Shown here: piece after piece, positions 1 to 7,510 of the stretch | How the letters are laid out: every line of letters starts with the position of its first letter | Numbering within the stretch: position 1 is the stretch's first letter | NCBI GenBank assembly: GCA_003577005.1 | Contig: QEUW01000211.1 | Location: 1-13,308, forward strand | Direction of reading: 5' to 3' | Length of the DNA stretch: 13,308 nt | Origin: Chloroflexota bacterium | GTDB taxonomy: Bacteria; Chloroflexota; Anaerolineae; Caldilineales; Caldilineaceae | Notes under the pieces: model-generated | Told to the model about the DNA's origin: nothing | Database searches by the model: none | What the model saw: only the letters and a program-made list of their open reading frames with translations | Translations under genes and position numbers: made by a program

Positions 1-1
1 T

Positions 2-391
2 ATTGCCAGCGTCGTCGGTAGCGGTGACGGTGATGACGTGCTTACCCTCGTCGAGCGGGACGGTGGAGGTACACTGCCAGTTGCCCAGGGCATCGGCCAC
101 GGCGGTGCAGAGCACGGTGCCGTTTTCATCCGTCACCGTCACCGTGCTGCCGGGTTCGGCAGTGCCGGTGACGGTGGGGGTGCTGCTGGCGGTGGTGCTG
201 CCGTCCGCCGGGCTGGTGACCGTGGGCGCATCCGGCGGCGTGGCATCGATGACGAAGGTGCGCACCCCAGGGATGCTGTCGTTGCCGTTCGGGTCGGTGG
301 CAGTCATAGTGACCGTCTGCACCCCATCGGGCAGCGGGATGGTGGACTCACATTGCCATTCGCCGTCCTGATTCGCCACGGCAGTGCAGAG
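2..391 (-). pseudogene. Shifted-frame continuation of the giant surface protein (Ig-like domains), open at the left edge
   Basis: Reading the minus strand from about 391 down to 2 gives 130 uninterrupted codons in a different frame from the long gene that stops at 304. The peptide starts [20 protein letters not shown] and contains the end of one Ig-like domain and nearly all of another (SPADGSTTASSTPTVTGTAE, then LCTAVADALGNWQC), ending ATDDAGN at the edge. These match the Ig-like domain the main gene encodes at about 735-485 ([15 protein letters not shown]), so this is the true C-terminal continuation separated by a frameshift. It has no start of its own and no ribosome site. It is either a real broken gene end or an assembly error in a repetitive gene; the continuous domain match makes the coding identity fairly certain. 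Confidence 0.8.
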
Positions 392-3300
392 CGGGCGTCC
401 GCCTTCGCGTTGGTCAACTCGCCCGGCAGCGGGCTGAGCAGCACCGGTGTGCTCACCTTCGTGGTGTCCACGATGAAGGGGTGATTCACCGGCCCTTCGA
501 TTTGGCCGTTGGGTGCCACCGCCGTCACCTGCACGGTGTGCGGGCCCTCGCTCAGTGGCGTGTCGGGCGTACAACGCCAGTTGCCGAACGTGTCGGCCAC
601 GGCGGTGCAAAGCACGACGCCATTCTCGCGCACCGTCACCGTGCTGCCGGGGGTGGCGATGCCGATAAAGGTGGGCGTGGTGTCGTTGGTGCTGCCGTTG
701 GCGGTCGGCGCCAATACCACCAGCGTATCGGGCGATGCATTGTCATCAGCGGGGTTCTTGGGATCCGTGCCGTTCTTCAACTCCTCGTAGTCTGGCACAG
801 TGCCACCGTCGGTGTCGCGCCCGTCGTCGGCCGGGTCGTTGGGGTCGCTAGCGGGCAGACCGACGTTGGGATAGAGCACCGTCTCGACGTAGTCTGGCAC
901 GCCACCGTGGTCCGAATCCTTGTAGCTGGTCGGGTCGTTGGGGTCGGTGCCGTCGCGCTGCTCGATATAGTCGGGCACGAGATCACCGTCGCCGTCGGGA
1001 TAGCTGGTCGGGTCGGTGGGGTCGGTGCCAAACTTGTTCTCGATGTAGTCGGGCACGAGATCACCGTCCGAGTCCTTGTAGGAGTTGGGGTCAGAGGGGT
1101 TGGTGCCGTCGATCTTGGTTTCGACGTAGTCCGGCACTTTGTCGCCATCCGAGTCCTTGTAGCTCAACGGGTCGTTCGCATCCGTGCCGTCCTTGTTCTC
1201 GACGAAGTCGGGCACGAGATCACCGTCCGAATCCTTGTAGCTGGTCGGGTCGTTGGGGTCGGTGCCGTCGAGCATCTCCTGGGCGTCGGGCACACCGTCG
1301 CCGTCGGTATCGGGGCTGTCGTCGGCTGGGTTGGTCGGGTCGGTGCCGAGCTTGATCTCCTCGTAGTCGCCAACGTTGCCGCCGTCGGTGTCGCGCAGGT
1401 CGTCGGACGGGTCGTTGGGGTTGCCGGCGGGCAGACCCAGGTTGGGATAGAGCGTCACCTCCACATAGTCGGGCACGCCGCCATTGTCGGTGTCCTTGAA
1501 GTCGTTGGGGTCATTGGGGTTGGTGCCGTCGCGCTGCTCGATGTAGTCGGGCACGAGATCACCATCCGCGTCCTTGTAGCTGGTGGCGTCGGTGGGATTG
1601 GTGCCGTCGATCTGTTCAACATAATCGGGCACCTTGTCGCCATCGCTATCCTTGTAGGAATTCGGGTCATTGGGGTTGGTGCCGTCGATCTGCTCCTGCC
1701 AGTCGGGCACGCCATCGCCGTCGGTGTCGCGGCAACTGAGCGGCTGTTGCGCACCGGTGCAGGCAACCGGGCGGACATCATCGGCCGGGTTGGTGGGGTC
1801 GGCGCCTGTGAGCAGTTCGATATAGTCGGGCACGCCGCCGTTGTCCGTGTCGCGCAGGTCATCGGCTGGGTCATTGGGGTTGCCGGCGGGCAGACCCATG
1901 TTGGGGTAGAGCACCGTCTCCACATAGTCGGGCACACCGCCGTTGTCGGTGTCCTTGAAGTCGTTCGGGTCGGTGGGGTCGGTGCCGTCCTGCTGCTCGA
2001 CATAATCGGACACCTTGTCGCCGTCGCTGTCCTTGTATTTGGTGGGGTCGAGTGGGTCGGTGCCGTCGATGGCTTCCTGCCAGTCGGGCACGCCGTCGCC
2101 GTCGCTGTCGCGGCAACTGAGCGGCTGTTGCGCGCCGGTGCAGGCGACCGGGCGGACATCATCGGCCGGGTTGGTGGGGTCGGCGCCCGTGAGCAGTTCG
2201 ATATAGTCGGGCACGCCGCCGTTGTCCGTGTCGCGCCAGTCATCGTTAGGGTCGTTGGGGTCCCCGGCGGGCAGGCCGAGGTTGGGATAGAGCGTCACCT
2301 CCACATAGTCGGGCACGCCACCATTGTCGGTGTCCTTGAAGTCGTTGGGGTCGGTGAGGCTTGTGCCATCCTGCTGTTCGACATAGTCGGGCACCAGGTC
2401 ACCGTCGCTGTCCTTGTATTTGGTGGGGTCGAGTGGGTCGGTGCCGTCGGCGAGTTCAACGACATCGGGCACGCCGTCGTTATCATCGTCATCATCGAAC
2501 GCATCCAGCGTGCCGTCGTCGTCGGTATCGACGTTGGAGACTTTGCCAAAGCTGAAGAAGTCGCCGTTGGCAAAGTCGATGCTGGCTTCGTAACTGGCGC
2601 CGTTGACTGTCAGTTGGACAAAGCTGTCGCTGCTGTCGAAGGTAGCATCGGCGCTGCGGATGAGCAACAGTAATTCATTGGCGGCCAGTGTGACGGCGCT
2701 GGTGGGGATCTGCACCAGCACGCTGCCCACCGTGCCTGTCTCCTGCACTTTCCAGATGCGGGCCATGCGCTGGCCGCCAGTGACGTTGGGGATGGCCGTG
2801 CCGATGCTGGTGGCGCCGTTGTCGTTGCCCCAGCTCAGGAAGCTCTTGTCGGCGGCGAAGGCGTTGGGGTTGGCGGCGTTGGTGGCGGCAATCGTGCCCA
2901 GACCCATCGCCACCAGCGCGCCACTGCTGACGCTCTGGGACTGCTTCTGGTGGAGCGCCGAGCAGTCGTCACGCCCGATGGCGGCGATGTCGTTGTTGTA
3001 GCCGGCATGGGCGGTGGCGTTCCACACCACGGTGCTGCCATCACTCGCCACATAGTTCTGTGCTGTGGTCTGGTCGAGCGGGATGCCGTACTTGAGCGCC
3101 AGATAGCTATGTGCCCGCTGTAGCTCGGTCGCCGTCAAGGCACGGTCGTAAATGATCACTTCGGGGATCTGGCCGTTCCAGAAAACCGCCCTGGCGATGA
3201 TCGTGCGTGAGCCAATCGAGACCAAATTTTGCGTGGCTGGGGTGAGGGCAATGGTCCCCGTGCCGTCGAGCCTGCCATTCACATACAGGTTCACCCCATT

Positions 3301-5559
3301 GGCGGCATTGGTCTGCGTAGCGCCGAAGAGGTAGGCCAGGTTGGTCTGGAAGACAGTCGATCCAAGACCTCCTCCGGTGGGCGGCGGATTTTCCAGATAT
3401 TGCAGACGTAGGGTCTGCTCAACTCGGATCTCCATGCCGTTGTCGTTGCCCCCGGCCGAGATAGGGATGCCACTGCCTACCAGCTCCCCTCCAAAGCTGA
3501 GATCGGTCGCCCTGCCGACGGCCAGGATCGTTGCATTGGCGGGGTCAACGCGGAAGGTGGTGGCGTCGAAGTAGTCATTGACGCCGTCAAAGGTGAAATA
3601 GGGATTGGCGTTCATCAGCCCGCCGGAGCCATTGTTGAAGACTGGTTGATTGGCGCCGGTAGCCTGGATCATCGTGTTGCCATTCCCGGTTTGGTCGCTC
3701 CACGAGGCACTGCTGGCTGTGCCGTCATCGGCGCGGTACCAGGCGCGGATGTTCGTACTCACACAGCCAGGAGCGTACCCCTTGATGACGGTGACGGCGA
3801 TGGCCTGGTTGTCCGTGCCACCAGCGTTGCTGGCGCGCACCGTGACATCATAGACATTGTTCGCCCCGCTGTCGGTGGGCGCCTCGAAGTCGGGGGCAGT
3901 GATGAAGGCCAGCACCCCAGTAGTACTGTTGATGGTGAACTTGGCGGCATCCGCCCCCCCCACGATGCTAAAGGTGATGGGGGCGTCGCCGGTCGCCGTC
4001 ACCGTGGTCACCCCGGTGGTGTTCTCGACCACGCCGACGCCGGCCGTGGCGCCCCCGCCGTTGGAGGTGATAGTAGGGCCGACGGCGGTGTCGCGGTAAT
4101 CGACATCGCCGAGACCGCCAGTGTTGGGATAGGTGGCGCCGGGGTTAGTGATGCCGGCATTGGCCGGGCCGAAGGCGGCGTCGTTGGTGTCCACGTCGTT
4201 GTCGAGGCCATCGTTGTCGGGGTCGTTGAAGGCGCCCAGCGTCAGCCCGGCTTCGGCGGTGTCGGTGCCCTGGGCGTTGTCGCTGTTGGTATCCAGGTAG
4301 TCAGGCTGGTCGGCGCCGTCGGTATTGACCGGGATCAGCCCATTTGGGTAAGCAGTGTTCACTCCGCGGCTATTGACCACGCCCGTGGGGGCAACGTAGC
4401 CTGCCGTTGTCTGCGCCTCGATGTTGTCGGGGATGCCATCGTTGTCGCTGTCGAGGTCGAGATAGTTGGGCCGAGTGTCGCCGTCGGTGTTGGGCGACAC
4501 CAGATTATCACTGAAGACCGTCCAACCCGAATCACCGGTCGGCGGGAAGACGAGCGGCGTCGAACTACTCTGGGTGTCACTGGCCAGCGCAGCGACGCTG
4601 GCATAGCTGATGAGCAAGTTGGGCGATTCGACGATGCGGTAGATCCGGCCATCGGCGTCGAAATAATCCAGGGTGTTGAAGGTTGCGCCGCCAGCGATCG
4701 GCACGTTGGAGGTCTGGACATCGTTAATCAGGTTGGCGATACTGCTGTAGGCAATCAGGCGGAGGGCGGGCCCATTGACCCGGTAGATGGTGTTACCTTG
4801 CACAAAATAGCCGGTGTCACCGAGTGCATTCGCGTTGAAGACCATGGCATCGTTGGTAGTCTGGGTGTCAGTCTGAAGGGCGGCAATGGTCGTATAGGAG
4901 ACGAGTCTACCGACCCCGAACTGTGACGAGACGCGGTAGTAGCGACCCTGGTAGGTAAACCAGCCAGCATCATTGAGCCCTTCGTACCCTGGGCCCGAGA
5001 CGTTCGAGCTCTGAATATCAGGCGGGATGCTGGCGACGTTGGGATAGGTGATAAACCGGTTGTTGGGCCAATTCATGCGGAGGACGCGGCCGCGCTGACC
5101 CTGGCTGTTCAATGCGCCGCCATCCGCCTGCCCATCATTGTTGGCGTCAAGCCCACCTGCCTCGCGCACGTCATAGATCCCGTCGTTATCCGAGTCAAAG
5201 TCGCGACTGTTAGGCACGCCGTCGCCGTCAGTATCGACTGCCCCGTTGCCCTCAGTCGCATCGAGGATGCCGTCGCCATCGTCGTCCACGTCGATACTGT
5301 CGGGGATGCCATCGCCGTCGGTGTCAGCTTGCGCCAGGGCGGCCGGTGGGGCGTCGAAGAGTTGCTCAACGCCCCAGGTCAAGCCGGCTAGGCTGCCGGC
5401 GAGCCAGGGGGGGAGGTGCAGGGCGAGCGCCGCGGTCTGCGCCAGGTCCGGCGTGGGCTGCAAAGCAGTCAGCACGCCGGTGGTGGTCAGGGCGAGGATC
5501 TGTACAAAGACGATACAGAGGGTGAGCAATCTAAAACGTTTGGTACGGTAGTTAGACAT
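304..5559 (-). CDS. Giant secreted/surface multidomain protein with thrombospondin type-3 repeats, frameshifted near its 3' end
   Basis: Encodes 1751 residues up to an out-of-frame stop. I chose the ATG at 5559 because AGGAG (5567-5571) lies 7 nt upstream and it precedes a basic, then hydrophobic signal segment ([19 protein letters not shown], residues 10-28); a likely signal peptidase site is ALA-QAD near 76-79. Domains, approximate residues: TSP3 cluster DTDGDGIPD 79-150; four unrecognised ~48-residue repeats 157-350; TSP3-like spacer 354-490; cadherin-like 493-590; LamG/concanavalin-like 598-820 ([11 protein letters not shown] start); DUF8202-like 825-1005 ([20 protein letters not shown]); about 20 TSP3 units 1005-1603 with D-x-D-x-D-G calcium ligands; Ig-like 1608-1690; a second Ig-like domain that loses frame after about residue 1720. 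It probably acts as a calcium-stiffened surface stalk or adhesin; ligand unknown. An in-frame ATG at 5682, with its own AGGAG, would add 41 residues. Confidence 0.85.
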   Translation of the reverse strand: MSNYRTKRFRLLTLCIVFVQILALTTTGVLTALQPTPDLAQTAALALHLPPWLAGSLAGLTWGVEQLFDAPPAALAQADTDGDGIPDSIDVDDDGDGILDATEGNGAVDTDGDGVPNSRDFDSDNDGIYDVREAGGLDANNDGQADGGALNSQGQRGRVLRMNWPNNRFITYPNVASIPPDIQSSNVSGPGYEGLNDAGWFTYQGRYYRVSSQFGVGRLVSYTTIAALQTDTQTTNDAMVFNANALGDTGYFVQGNTIYRVNGPALRLIAYSSIANLINDVQTSNVPIAGGATFNTLDYFDADGRIYRIVESPNLLISYASVAALASDTQSSSTPLVFPPTGDSGWTVFSDNLVSPNTDGDTRPNYLDLDSDNDGIPDNIEAQTTAGYVAPTGVVNSRGVNTAYPNGLIPVNTDGADQPDYLDTNSDNAQGTDTAEAGLTLGAFNDPDNDGLDNDVDTNDAAFGPANAGITNPGATYPNTGGLGDVDYRDTAVGPTITSNGGGATAGVGVVENTTGVTTVTATGDAPITFSIVGGADAAKFTINSTTGVLAFITAPDFEAPTDSGANNVYDVTVRASNAGGTDNQAIAVTVIKGYAPGCVSTNIRAWYRADDGTASSASWSDQTGNGNTMIQATGANQPVFNNGSGGLMNANPYFTFDGVNDYFDATTFRVDPANATILAVGRATDLSFGGELVGSGIPISAGGNDNGMEIRVEQTLRLQYLENPPPTGGGLGSTVFQTNLAYLFGATQTNAANGVNLYVNGRLDGTGTIALTPATQNLVSIGSRTIIARAVFWNGQIPEVIIYDRALTATELQRAHSYLALKYGIPLDQTTAQNYVASDGSTVVWNATAHAGYNNDIAAIGRDDCSALHQKQSQSVSSGALVAMGLGTIAATNAANPNAFAADKSFLSWGNDNGATSIGTAIPNVTGGQRMARIWKVQETGTVGSVLVQIPTSAVTLAANELLLLIRSADATFDSSDSFVQLTVNGASYEASIDFANGDFFSFGKVSNVDTDDDGTLDAFDDDDDNDGVPDVVELADGTDPLDPTKYKDSDGDLVPDYVEQQDGTSLTDPNDFKDTDNGGVPDYVEVTLYPNLGLPAGDPNDPNDDWRDTDNGGVPDYIELLTGADPTNPADDVRPVACTGAQQPLSCRDSDGDGVPDWQEAIDGTDPLDPTKYKDSDGDKVSDYVEQQDGTDPTDPNDFKDTDNGGVPDYVETVLYPNMGLPAGNPNDPADDLRDTDNGGVPDYIELLTGADPTNPADDVRPVACTGAQQPLSCRDTDGDGVPDWQEQIDGTNPNDPNSYKDSDGDKVPDYVEQIDGTNPTDATSYKDADGDLVPDYIEQRDGTNPNDPNDFKDTDNGGVPDYVEVTLYPNLGLPAGNPNDPSDDLRDTDGGNVGDYEEIKLGTDPTNPADDSPDTDGDGVPDAQEMLDGTDPNDPTSYKDSDGDLVPDFVENKDGTDANDPLSYKDSDGDKVPDYVETKIDGTNPSDPNSYKDSDGDLVPDYIENKFGTDPTDPTSYPDGDGDLVPDYIEQRDGTDPNDPTSYKDSDHGGVPDYVETVLYPNVGLPASDPNDPADDGRDTDGGTVPDYEELKNGTDPKNPADDNASPDTLVVLAPTANGSTNDTTPTFIGIATPGSTVTVRENGVVLCTAVADTFGNWRCTPDTPLSEGPHTVQVTAVAPNGQIEGPVNHPFIVDTTKVSTPVLLSPLPGELTNAKADARSALPWRIRTANGNVSPPSRCPMGCRRSL
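748..2545 (-). repeat. Coding tandem array of about 20 TSP3-type units
   Basis: On the minus strand the gene repeats a unit of about 25-34 codons, typically D-S-D-G-D-x-V-P-D-Y-V-E-x-x-D-G-T-x-P-x-D-P-x-x-Y/F-K. I count 20 units. Some are longer variants carrying a YPNxGLPA insert (four cases), and two carry [12 protein letters not shown]. The Asp/Asn/Gly pattern is the calcium-binding signature of thrombospondin type-3 repeats. The array explains the long valine/glycine-rich open frames on the opposite strand, which are shadows. Confidence 0.9.
1697..2341 (-). repeat. Two near-identical macro-repeat copies, 381 bp apart, inside the TSP3 array
   Basis: The stretch from about 1697 to 1855 recurs at 2078 to 2236 with only scattered single-base differences, and weaker similarity continues on to about 1960/2341. 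The offset is 381 bp, or 127 codons, so each copy holds several TSP3 units including the one with the cysteine pair [12 protein letters not shown]. The offset is a whole number of codons, so the duplication keeps the frame. The similarity suggests recent duplication or gene conversion. Confidence 0.85.
4508..5085 (-). repeat. Four tandem ~48-residue coding repeats of unrecognised type (5085 down to 4508)
   Basis: Between two TSP3 stretches the giant protein has four consecutive segments sharing the pattern Y-R-V/I, 5-8 residues, L-I-x-Y-x-S-I/V-A-x-L-x-x-D-x-Q-S/T-S-N, a variable stretch, then G-x-F-x-x-x-G-x-x-Y. Examples are [39 protein letters not shown] and [20 protein letters not shown] do not recognise the family. 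The alternation of aromatic and hydrophobic residues suggests a beta-rich repeat such as a propeller- or solenoid-like element; that is inference. Confidence 0.65.
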
Positions 5560-5566
5560 GGGATGA

Positions 5567-5571
5567 CTCCT
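5567..5571 (-). promoter_or_regulatory. Ribosome binding site that sets the start of the giant gene
   Basis: AGGAG on the minus strand, 7 nt before the ATG at 5559. The same arrangement (AGGAG, 7 nt, ATG) is kept in the second, truncated copy before 7339. This supports 5559 over the longer frame beginning at 5682. Confidence 0.75.
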
Positions 5572-5611
5572 GGTTCGTGATGCGTGATACGTGATGCGTG
5601 ATACGTGTTGC
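5570..5611 (+). repeat. Heptanucleotide tandem repeat between leader and gene
   Basis: Six 7-bp units in phase: ctggttc, gtgatgc, gtgatac, gtgatgc, gtgatac, gtgttgc. The period of exactly seven is shared with arrays at 5706-5726, 7511-7615 and 10862-10945. It resembles the short tandemly repeated repetitive (STRR) sequences known from filamentous cyanobacteria. Confidence 0.8.
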
Positions 5612-5705
5612 ATCAGGCGATGAGCGGGAACGGATTGATCGTGGGTTGGCTGCGGTATGGGGCAGCGGGTGGATTTGGTCATACTGTGCTCCTGTTATGA
5701 ATTAA

Positions 5706-5726
5706 GAGTTGCGGGTTGCGGGTTCG
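5706..5726 (+). repeat. Short heptanucleotide repeat abutting the REP-like palindrome
   Basis: Three 7-bp units: gagttgc, gggttgc, gggttcg. The last unit overlaps the left end of the palindrome at 5722. It is short, so the call relies partly on the same period seen at the other arrays. Confidence 0.55.
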
Positions 5727-5770
5727 TGGAAACCTGACAGGTTTGCCAAACCTGTCAGGTTTCCACGAAC
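5722..5770. repeat. Perfect REP-like palindrome, 23-bp arms and 3-nt loop
   Basis: Arms 5722-5744 and 5748-5770 are perfect reverse complements around gcc. Each arm contains the smaller palindrome acctgacaggt or its partner acctgtcaggt. It lies at the 3' end of the transposase remnant and supplies that gene's last codons and stop (EEFVET, then TGA at 5755-5757). Palindromes of this kind next to a RAYT-type transposase are typical REP elements. It could also act as a bidirectional RNA hairpin. Confidence 0.85.
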
Positions 5771-6185
5771 TCTTCGGGAACGAGTGACAAAATCCGTTGA
5801 TGAAGAATTTCTTGTTCATGGGCGGCATGAAAACCGGCTTTGCCTTGAAACCAGGCCAGCACGTCGTCGCTGTGCAGGTTGGTTTTCTTGAACGAAAGCA
5901 AGGTGTGATAGGAGGAATAGGGCCACTGGCGAAAGTCGTCGACGAAGCCATGTTTCTGCGGGTTTTGATGGATGTAGACGACCAGGCGGCGAAAGTGAGC
6001 GTCGGCGGTGACTTCCACCCGGCCAAAGGGTCGTTGGAATAGGTATCAGCAACGGGCACGATCTGCTTGGCGTATAGCCCCAGAAAATGGTAGTAGTTGC
6101 GTGCTTCTACGAAGATGTTTTCGCGATTGTTGCCGCGGTTATAGACATGATAGTAGCGGCCATAGTCCAACGGCTGGGTCATCAT
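5755..6185 (-). pseudogene. Decayed Y1/RAYT-type (IS200-like) transposase with its catalytic core deleted
   Basis: The 5' part from ATG 6185 (GGAG 4-5 nt upstream) encodes YYHVYNRGNNRENIF and FLGLYAKQIVPVADTYS, the recognisable N-terminus of REP-associated tyrosine transposases. From about 6030 the match jumps to another frame (QRPFGRVEVTADAHF, VVYIHQNPQKHGFVDD, WPYSSYH, to EEFVET and TGA at 5755). The part normally lying between, about 70-80 residues with the HUH metal-binding histidines, is missing. The YIHQNP helix, which I believe corresponds to the region of the nucleophilic tyrosine, remains. The original frame reads on to a nonsense stop at 5679. With no HUH motif and a frameshift it cannot be an active enzyme. 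REP-like palindromes flank it on both sides. Confidence 0.85.
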
Positions 6186-6203
6186 TCATCTCCGGTCGAG
6201 CAT

Positions 6204-6275
6204 CAAACCTGCCAGGTACGCCGCCGAGGTTAATGGTTGAGCCAATTCTCACAAGCGGCGCACCTGGCAGGTTTG
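6204..6275. repeat. REP-like inverted repeat upstream of the transposase remnant
   Basis: Arms 6204-6224 and 6255-6275 are 21 bp each and complementary at 20 of 21 positions, with a 30-nt spacer. The outer part contains acctgccaggt, a one-base variant of the core in the 5722-5770 palindrome. The transposase remnant is thus bracketed by related palindromes. The right arm ends 6 bp before the -35 of the next promoter. Confidence 0.8.
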
Positions 6276-6281
6276 GGTACA

Positions 6282-6311
6282 TTGCAGTTGGTCGGTTGTT
6301 TGTGCTATATT
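6282..6311 (+). promoter_or_regulatory. Sigma-70-type promoter of the intact toxin-antitoxin-like pair
   Basis: TTGCAG (6282-6287), 18-nt spacer, TATATT (6306-6311), with TG at 6303-6304 giving an extended -10. The start codon follows 41 nt later, with AAGGTG (6339-6344) as ribosome site. Confidence 0.6.
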
Positions 6312-6352
6312 GGTCATGGTTGATTCAGAACGGGCTAGAAAGGTGAAGCGAG

Positions 6353-6646
6353 ATGACATTGCTAGAGATTCTCCAAGATATTCATGCGTTGCAGGAAGAT
6401 TTGCTGATGTATGAGCGCAAGTACAACATTCTGTCTGAAACGTTCTACGAGTCGTACATACAGGGCGATGAGCCGCCGGACGACGCCTGGGTCATGGACT
6501 GGACGGCTTGGGCCGCCAGTTATGAAATCTGGTTACAACGCCGTGAGATGTATACCGATGCGGTCAACAAGCTGCGGGCCACAACGCCCCTGGCCACCAT
6601 GATTGAGAAAGCGGTCAACCGTGAACCCATTCTCATCCCTGCCTGA
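6353..6646 (+). CDS. Small helical partner (putative antitoxin) of the TumE-like protein, copy 1
   Basis: Encodes 97 residues. AAGGTG sits about 8 nt before the ATG. The protein looks mainly helical and acidic: LLEILQDIHALQEDLLMYE, then [22 protein letters not shown] and a WLQRREMYTDAVNKLR helix. No helix-turn-helix, metal site or membrane segment is visible. It overlaps the next gene by 26 nt, which implies coupled translation and a two-gene operon. Small proteins with the ERKY..SETFY signature next to DUF6516/TumE-like genes suggest it neutralises or binds that partner; this is inference from context. The paralogue at 7667 keeps the same core. I do not know an accepted name for the family. 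Confidence 0.8.
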   Translation: MTLLEILQDIHALQEDLLMYERKYNILSETFYESYIQGDEPPDDAWVMDWTAWAASYEIWLQRREMYTDAVNKLRATTPLATMIEKAVNREPILIPA

Positions 6647-7067
6647 GTACGAGGCGTACATCTACGGCTTGCCTGCGCGCTATCTTTCGATCTTATCCTC
6701 TACGCTGGTGGTAGTTCGCCGTAGCGCTGCCGTTGTCATCGTCAAAGGTGAAGTTCATTTTGCGGCCGGGTTTCGCCTGAGCCTCATCGAATATTCCACC
6801 TTTCACGCAGGCCCAGGAATCATCATCGGCTACAGCTATGAAGGTTGGCAGGGTGCCACCAAACTCTATTGGTATGATTCGCAAGCGCATCCGCACGATC
6901 CTACCCTGGCTGCGACGCATCCGCATCACAAGCATGTGCCGCCGGACATCAAGCACAATCGGATTCCTGCCCCCGGCTTGAGTTTTACCCAGCCGAATCT
7001 GCCCTTCCTCATCCAAGAAATCGAACAACTCTTGCCAGTTTCCACCGCCGCTGGTCAAGCAGGGTAG
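6621..7067 (+). CDS. TumE/DUF6516-like protein, putative toxin, copy 1
   Basis: Encodes 148 residues from a GTG at 6621; a TTG at 6603 in the same frame is an alternative. I prefer GTG because it gives NPFSSLPEYEAYI directly and leaves a short overlap with the upstream gene. Features typical of the TumE (formerly DUF6516) family: a beta-rich N-terminal half (SSTLVVVRRSAAVVIVKGEV, LSLIEYSTF), a YSYEGW...KLYWYDSQAHP segment, and the histidine motif PHHKH at about residues 101-105, followed by a C-terminal helix ending EIEQLL. Family members are annotated as toxins of type II-like pairs; the target here is unknown. The last ten residues (PVSTAAGQAG) are absent from the copy-2 tail, which stops right after EIEQLL, so the stop codon here appears to have been replaced by rearrangement. 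The 3' end overlaps the convergent remnant at 7055-7339. Confidence 0.8.
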   Translation: MNPFSSLPEYEAYIYGLPARYLSILSSTLVVVRRSAAVVIVKGEVHFAAGFRLSLIEYSTFHAGPGIIIGYSYEGWQGATKLYWYDSQAHPHDPTLAATHPHHKHVPPDIKHNRIPAPGLSFTQPNLPFLIQEIEQLLPVSTAAGQAG

Positions 7068-7339
7068 CCTCCTTGCGCCAGGGCGGTCTTAGGTGTACCG
7101 AAGAGTTGCCGGGCGCCCCAGGCCAGGCCGCGCCCCAGGGGCCCCCGGCTGTCGGCGAGCCATGCCCAGGGGGCGCCCGGCAGGGGGAGGGTGTGGGCGG
7201 CGCTTTGCGCCAGGTGCGGCGTGGGGCCAGCGGGCACCCCGAGGGCCGTCAGCATGCCGGTGGTGGTGAGGGCGAGGATCTGTACAAAGACAATACAGAG
7301 GGTGAGCAATTTGAACTGTCTGGTACGGTGTTTAGACAT
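7055..7339 (-). pseudogene. Truncated second copy of the giant surface gene: signal region only
   Basis: Encodes 94 residues starting [20 protein letters not shown], nearly identical to the start of the giant protein at 5559, with the same AGGAG and 7-nt spacing. It keeps the hydrophobic segment and continues through the variable linker to TALAQ, the equivalent of the signal cleavage site in copy 1, then ends GGYPA and stop instead of entering the TSP3 domain. Everything after the signal region is missing. The stop overlaps the end of the convergent toxin gene by 13 nt, so the deletion endpoint lies at the gene border. It might still be expressed as a tiny exported peptide, but the simplest reading is a remnant of a duplicated giant gene. 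Confidence 0.75.
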
Positions 7340-7510
7340 GGGTAGACTCCTGGGAAACTGTCAACGGATTGCGGGAACGGATTGATCGGATGGTGGTTCC
7401 CGGTTGCGGTTGCGTTGGGTGATGATAGGGAACGGATTGACGGTTGGTTGGCTACGCTATGAGGCAGCGGGTTGGATTGGGTTTGGTCATGGGTGTACTC
7501 CGGTTATGAG
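7230..7510 (-). repeat. Copy 2 of the duplicated 5' block
   Basis: Paralogous to about 5450-5699 (signal-region coding DNA, ribosome site, leader start). Between gene and leader, the GGGAACGGATTGA element occurs twice here (7373-7385 and 7428-7440) but once in copy 1, so copy 2 has gained an internal duplication where copy 1 has a heptamer array. Confidence 0.75.
7452..7490 (-). other. Twelve-codon leader-like reading frame upstream of the signal-region remnant
   Basis: ATG at 7490 with GGAG 7 nt upstream encodes MTKPNPTRCLIA, then TAG at 7452-7454. The start, its ribosome site and the first codons (MTK, TRC) match the frame that begins at 5682 in copy 1. Two copies with the same initiation region suggest a short leader, but such a short frame is weak evidence. 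Confidence 0.35.

Larger units (their letters stand above)
5560..5682 (-). other. Possible N-terminal extension or leader reading frame ahead of the giant gene
   Basis: An ATG at 5682, preceded by AGGAG and a 6-nt spacer, opens 41 codons ([16 protein letters not shown]...) that run in frame into the start at 5559. It lacks any signal-like character and part of it translates the heptamer repeat. In the paralogous copy the equivalent ATG (7490) opens only 12 codons (MTKPNPTRCLIA) before a stop. It may be a short leader peptide that has fused to the gene here, or a by-product of duplicated DNA. Confidence 0.35.
5450..5699 (-). repeat. Copy 1 of the duplicated 5' block (signal region plus upstream leader)
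   Basis: This block is paralogous to about 7230-7510. Shared DNA includes the coding stretch for [18 protein letters not shown], the site AGGAG before the ATG, an identical 18-mer (5624-5641 and 7371-7388), the GGGAACGGATTGA stretch (5626 on and 7428-7440), and the leader start ATGACCAAA with a Shine-Dalgarno ahead of it. The heptamer array 5570-5611 lies within copy 1. Confidence 0.8.

Noticed and set aside
481..2673. A 730-codon plus-strand open frame opposite the TSP3 array
   Set aside because: Its product is a monotonous G/V/I repeat that mirrors the opposite strand's Asp-rich repeats, with no ribosome site; it is a shadow of the GC-rich array.
3646..4926. A 426-codon plus-strand frame
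   Set aside because: It lies fully antisense to the cadherin-like and N-terminal parts of the giant gene, and its product has no recognisable domain.
5797..6042. Plus-strand frames across the transposase remnant
   Set aside because: They are antisense to sequence with clear RAYT motifs.
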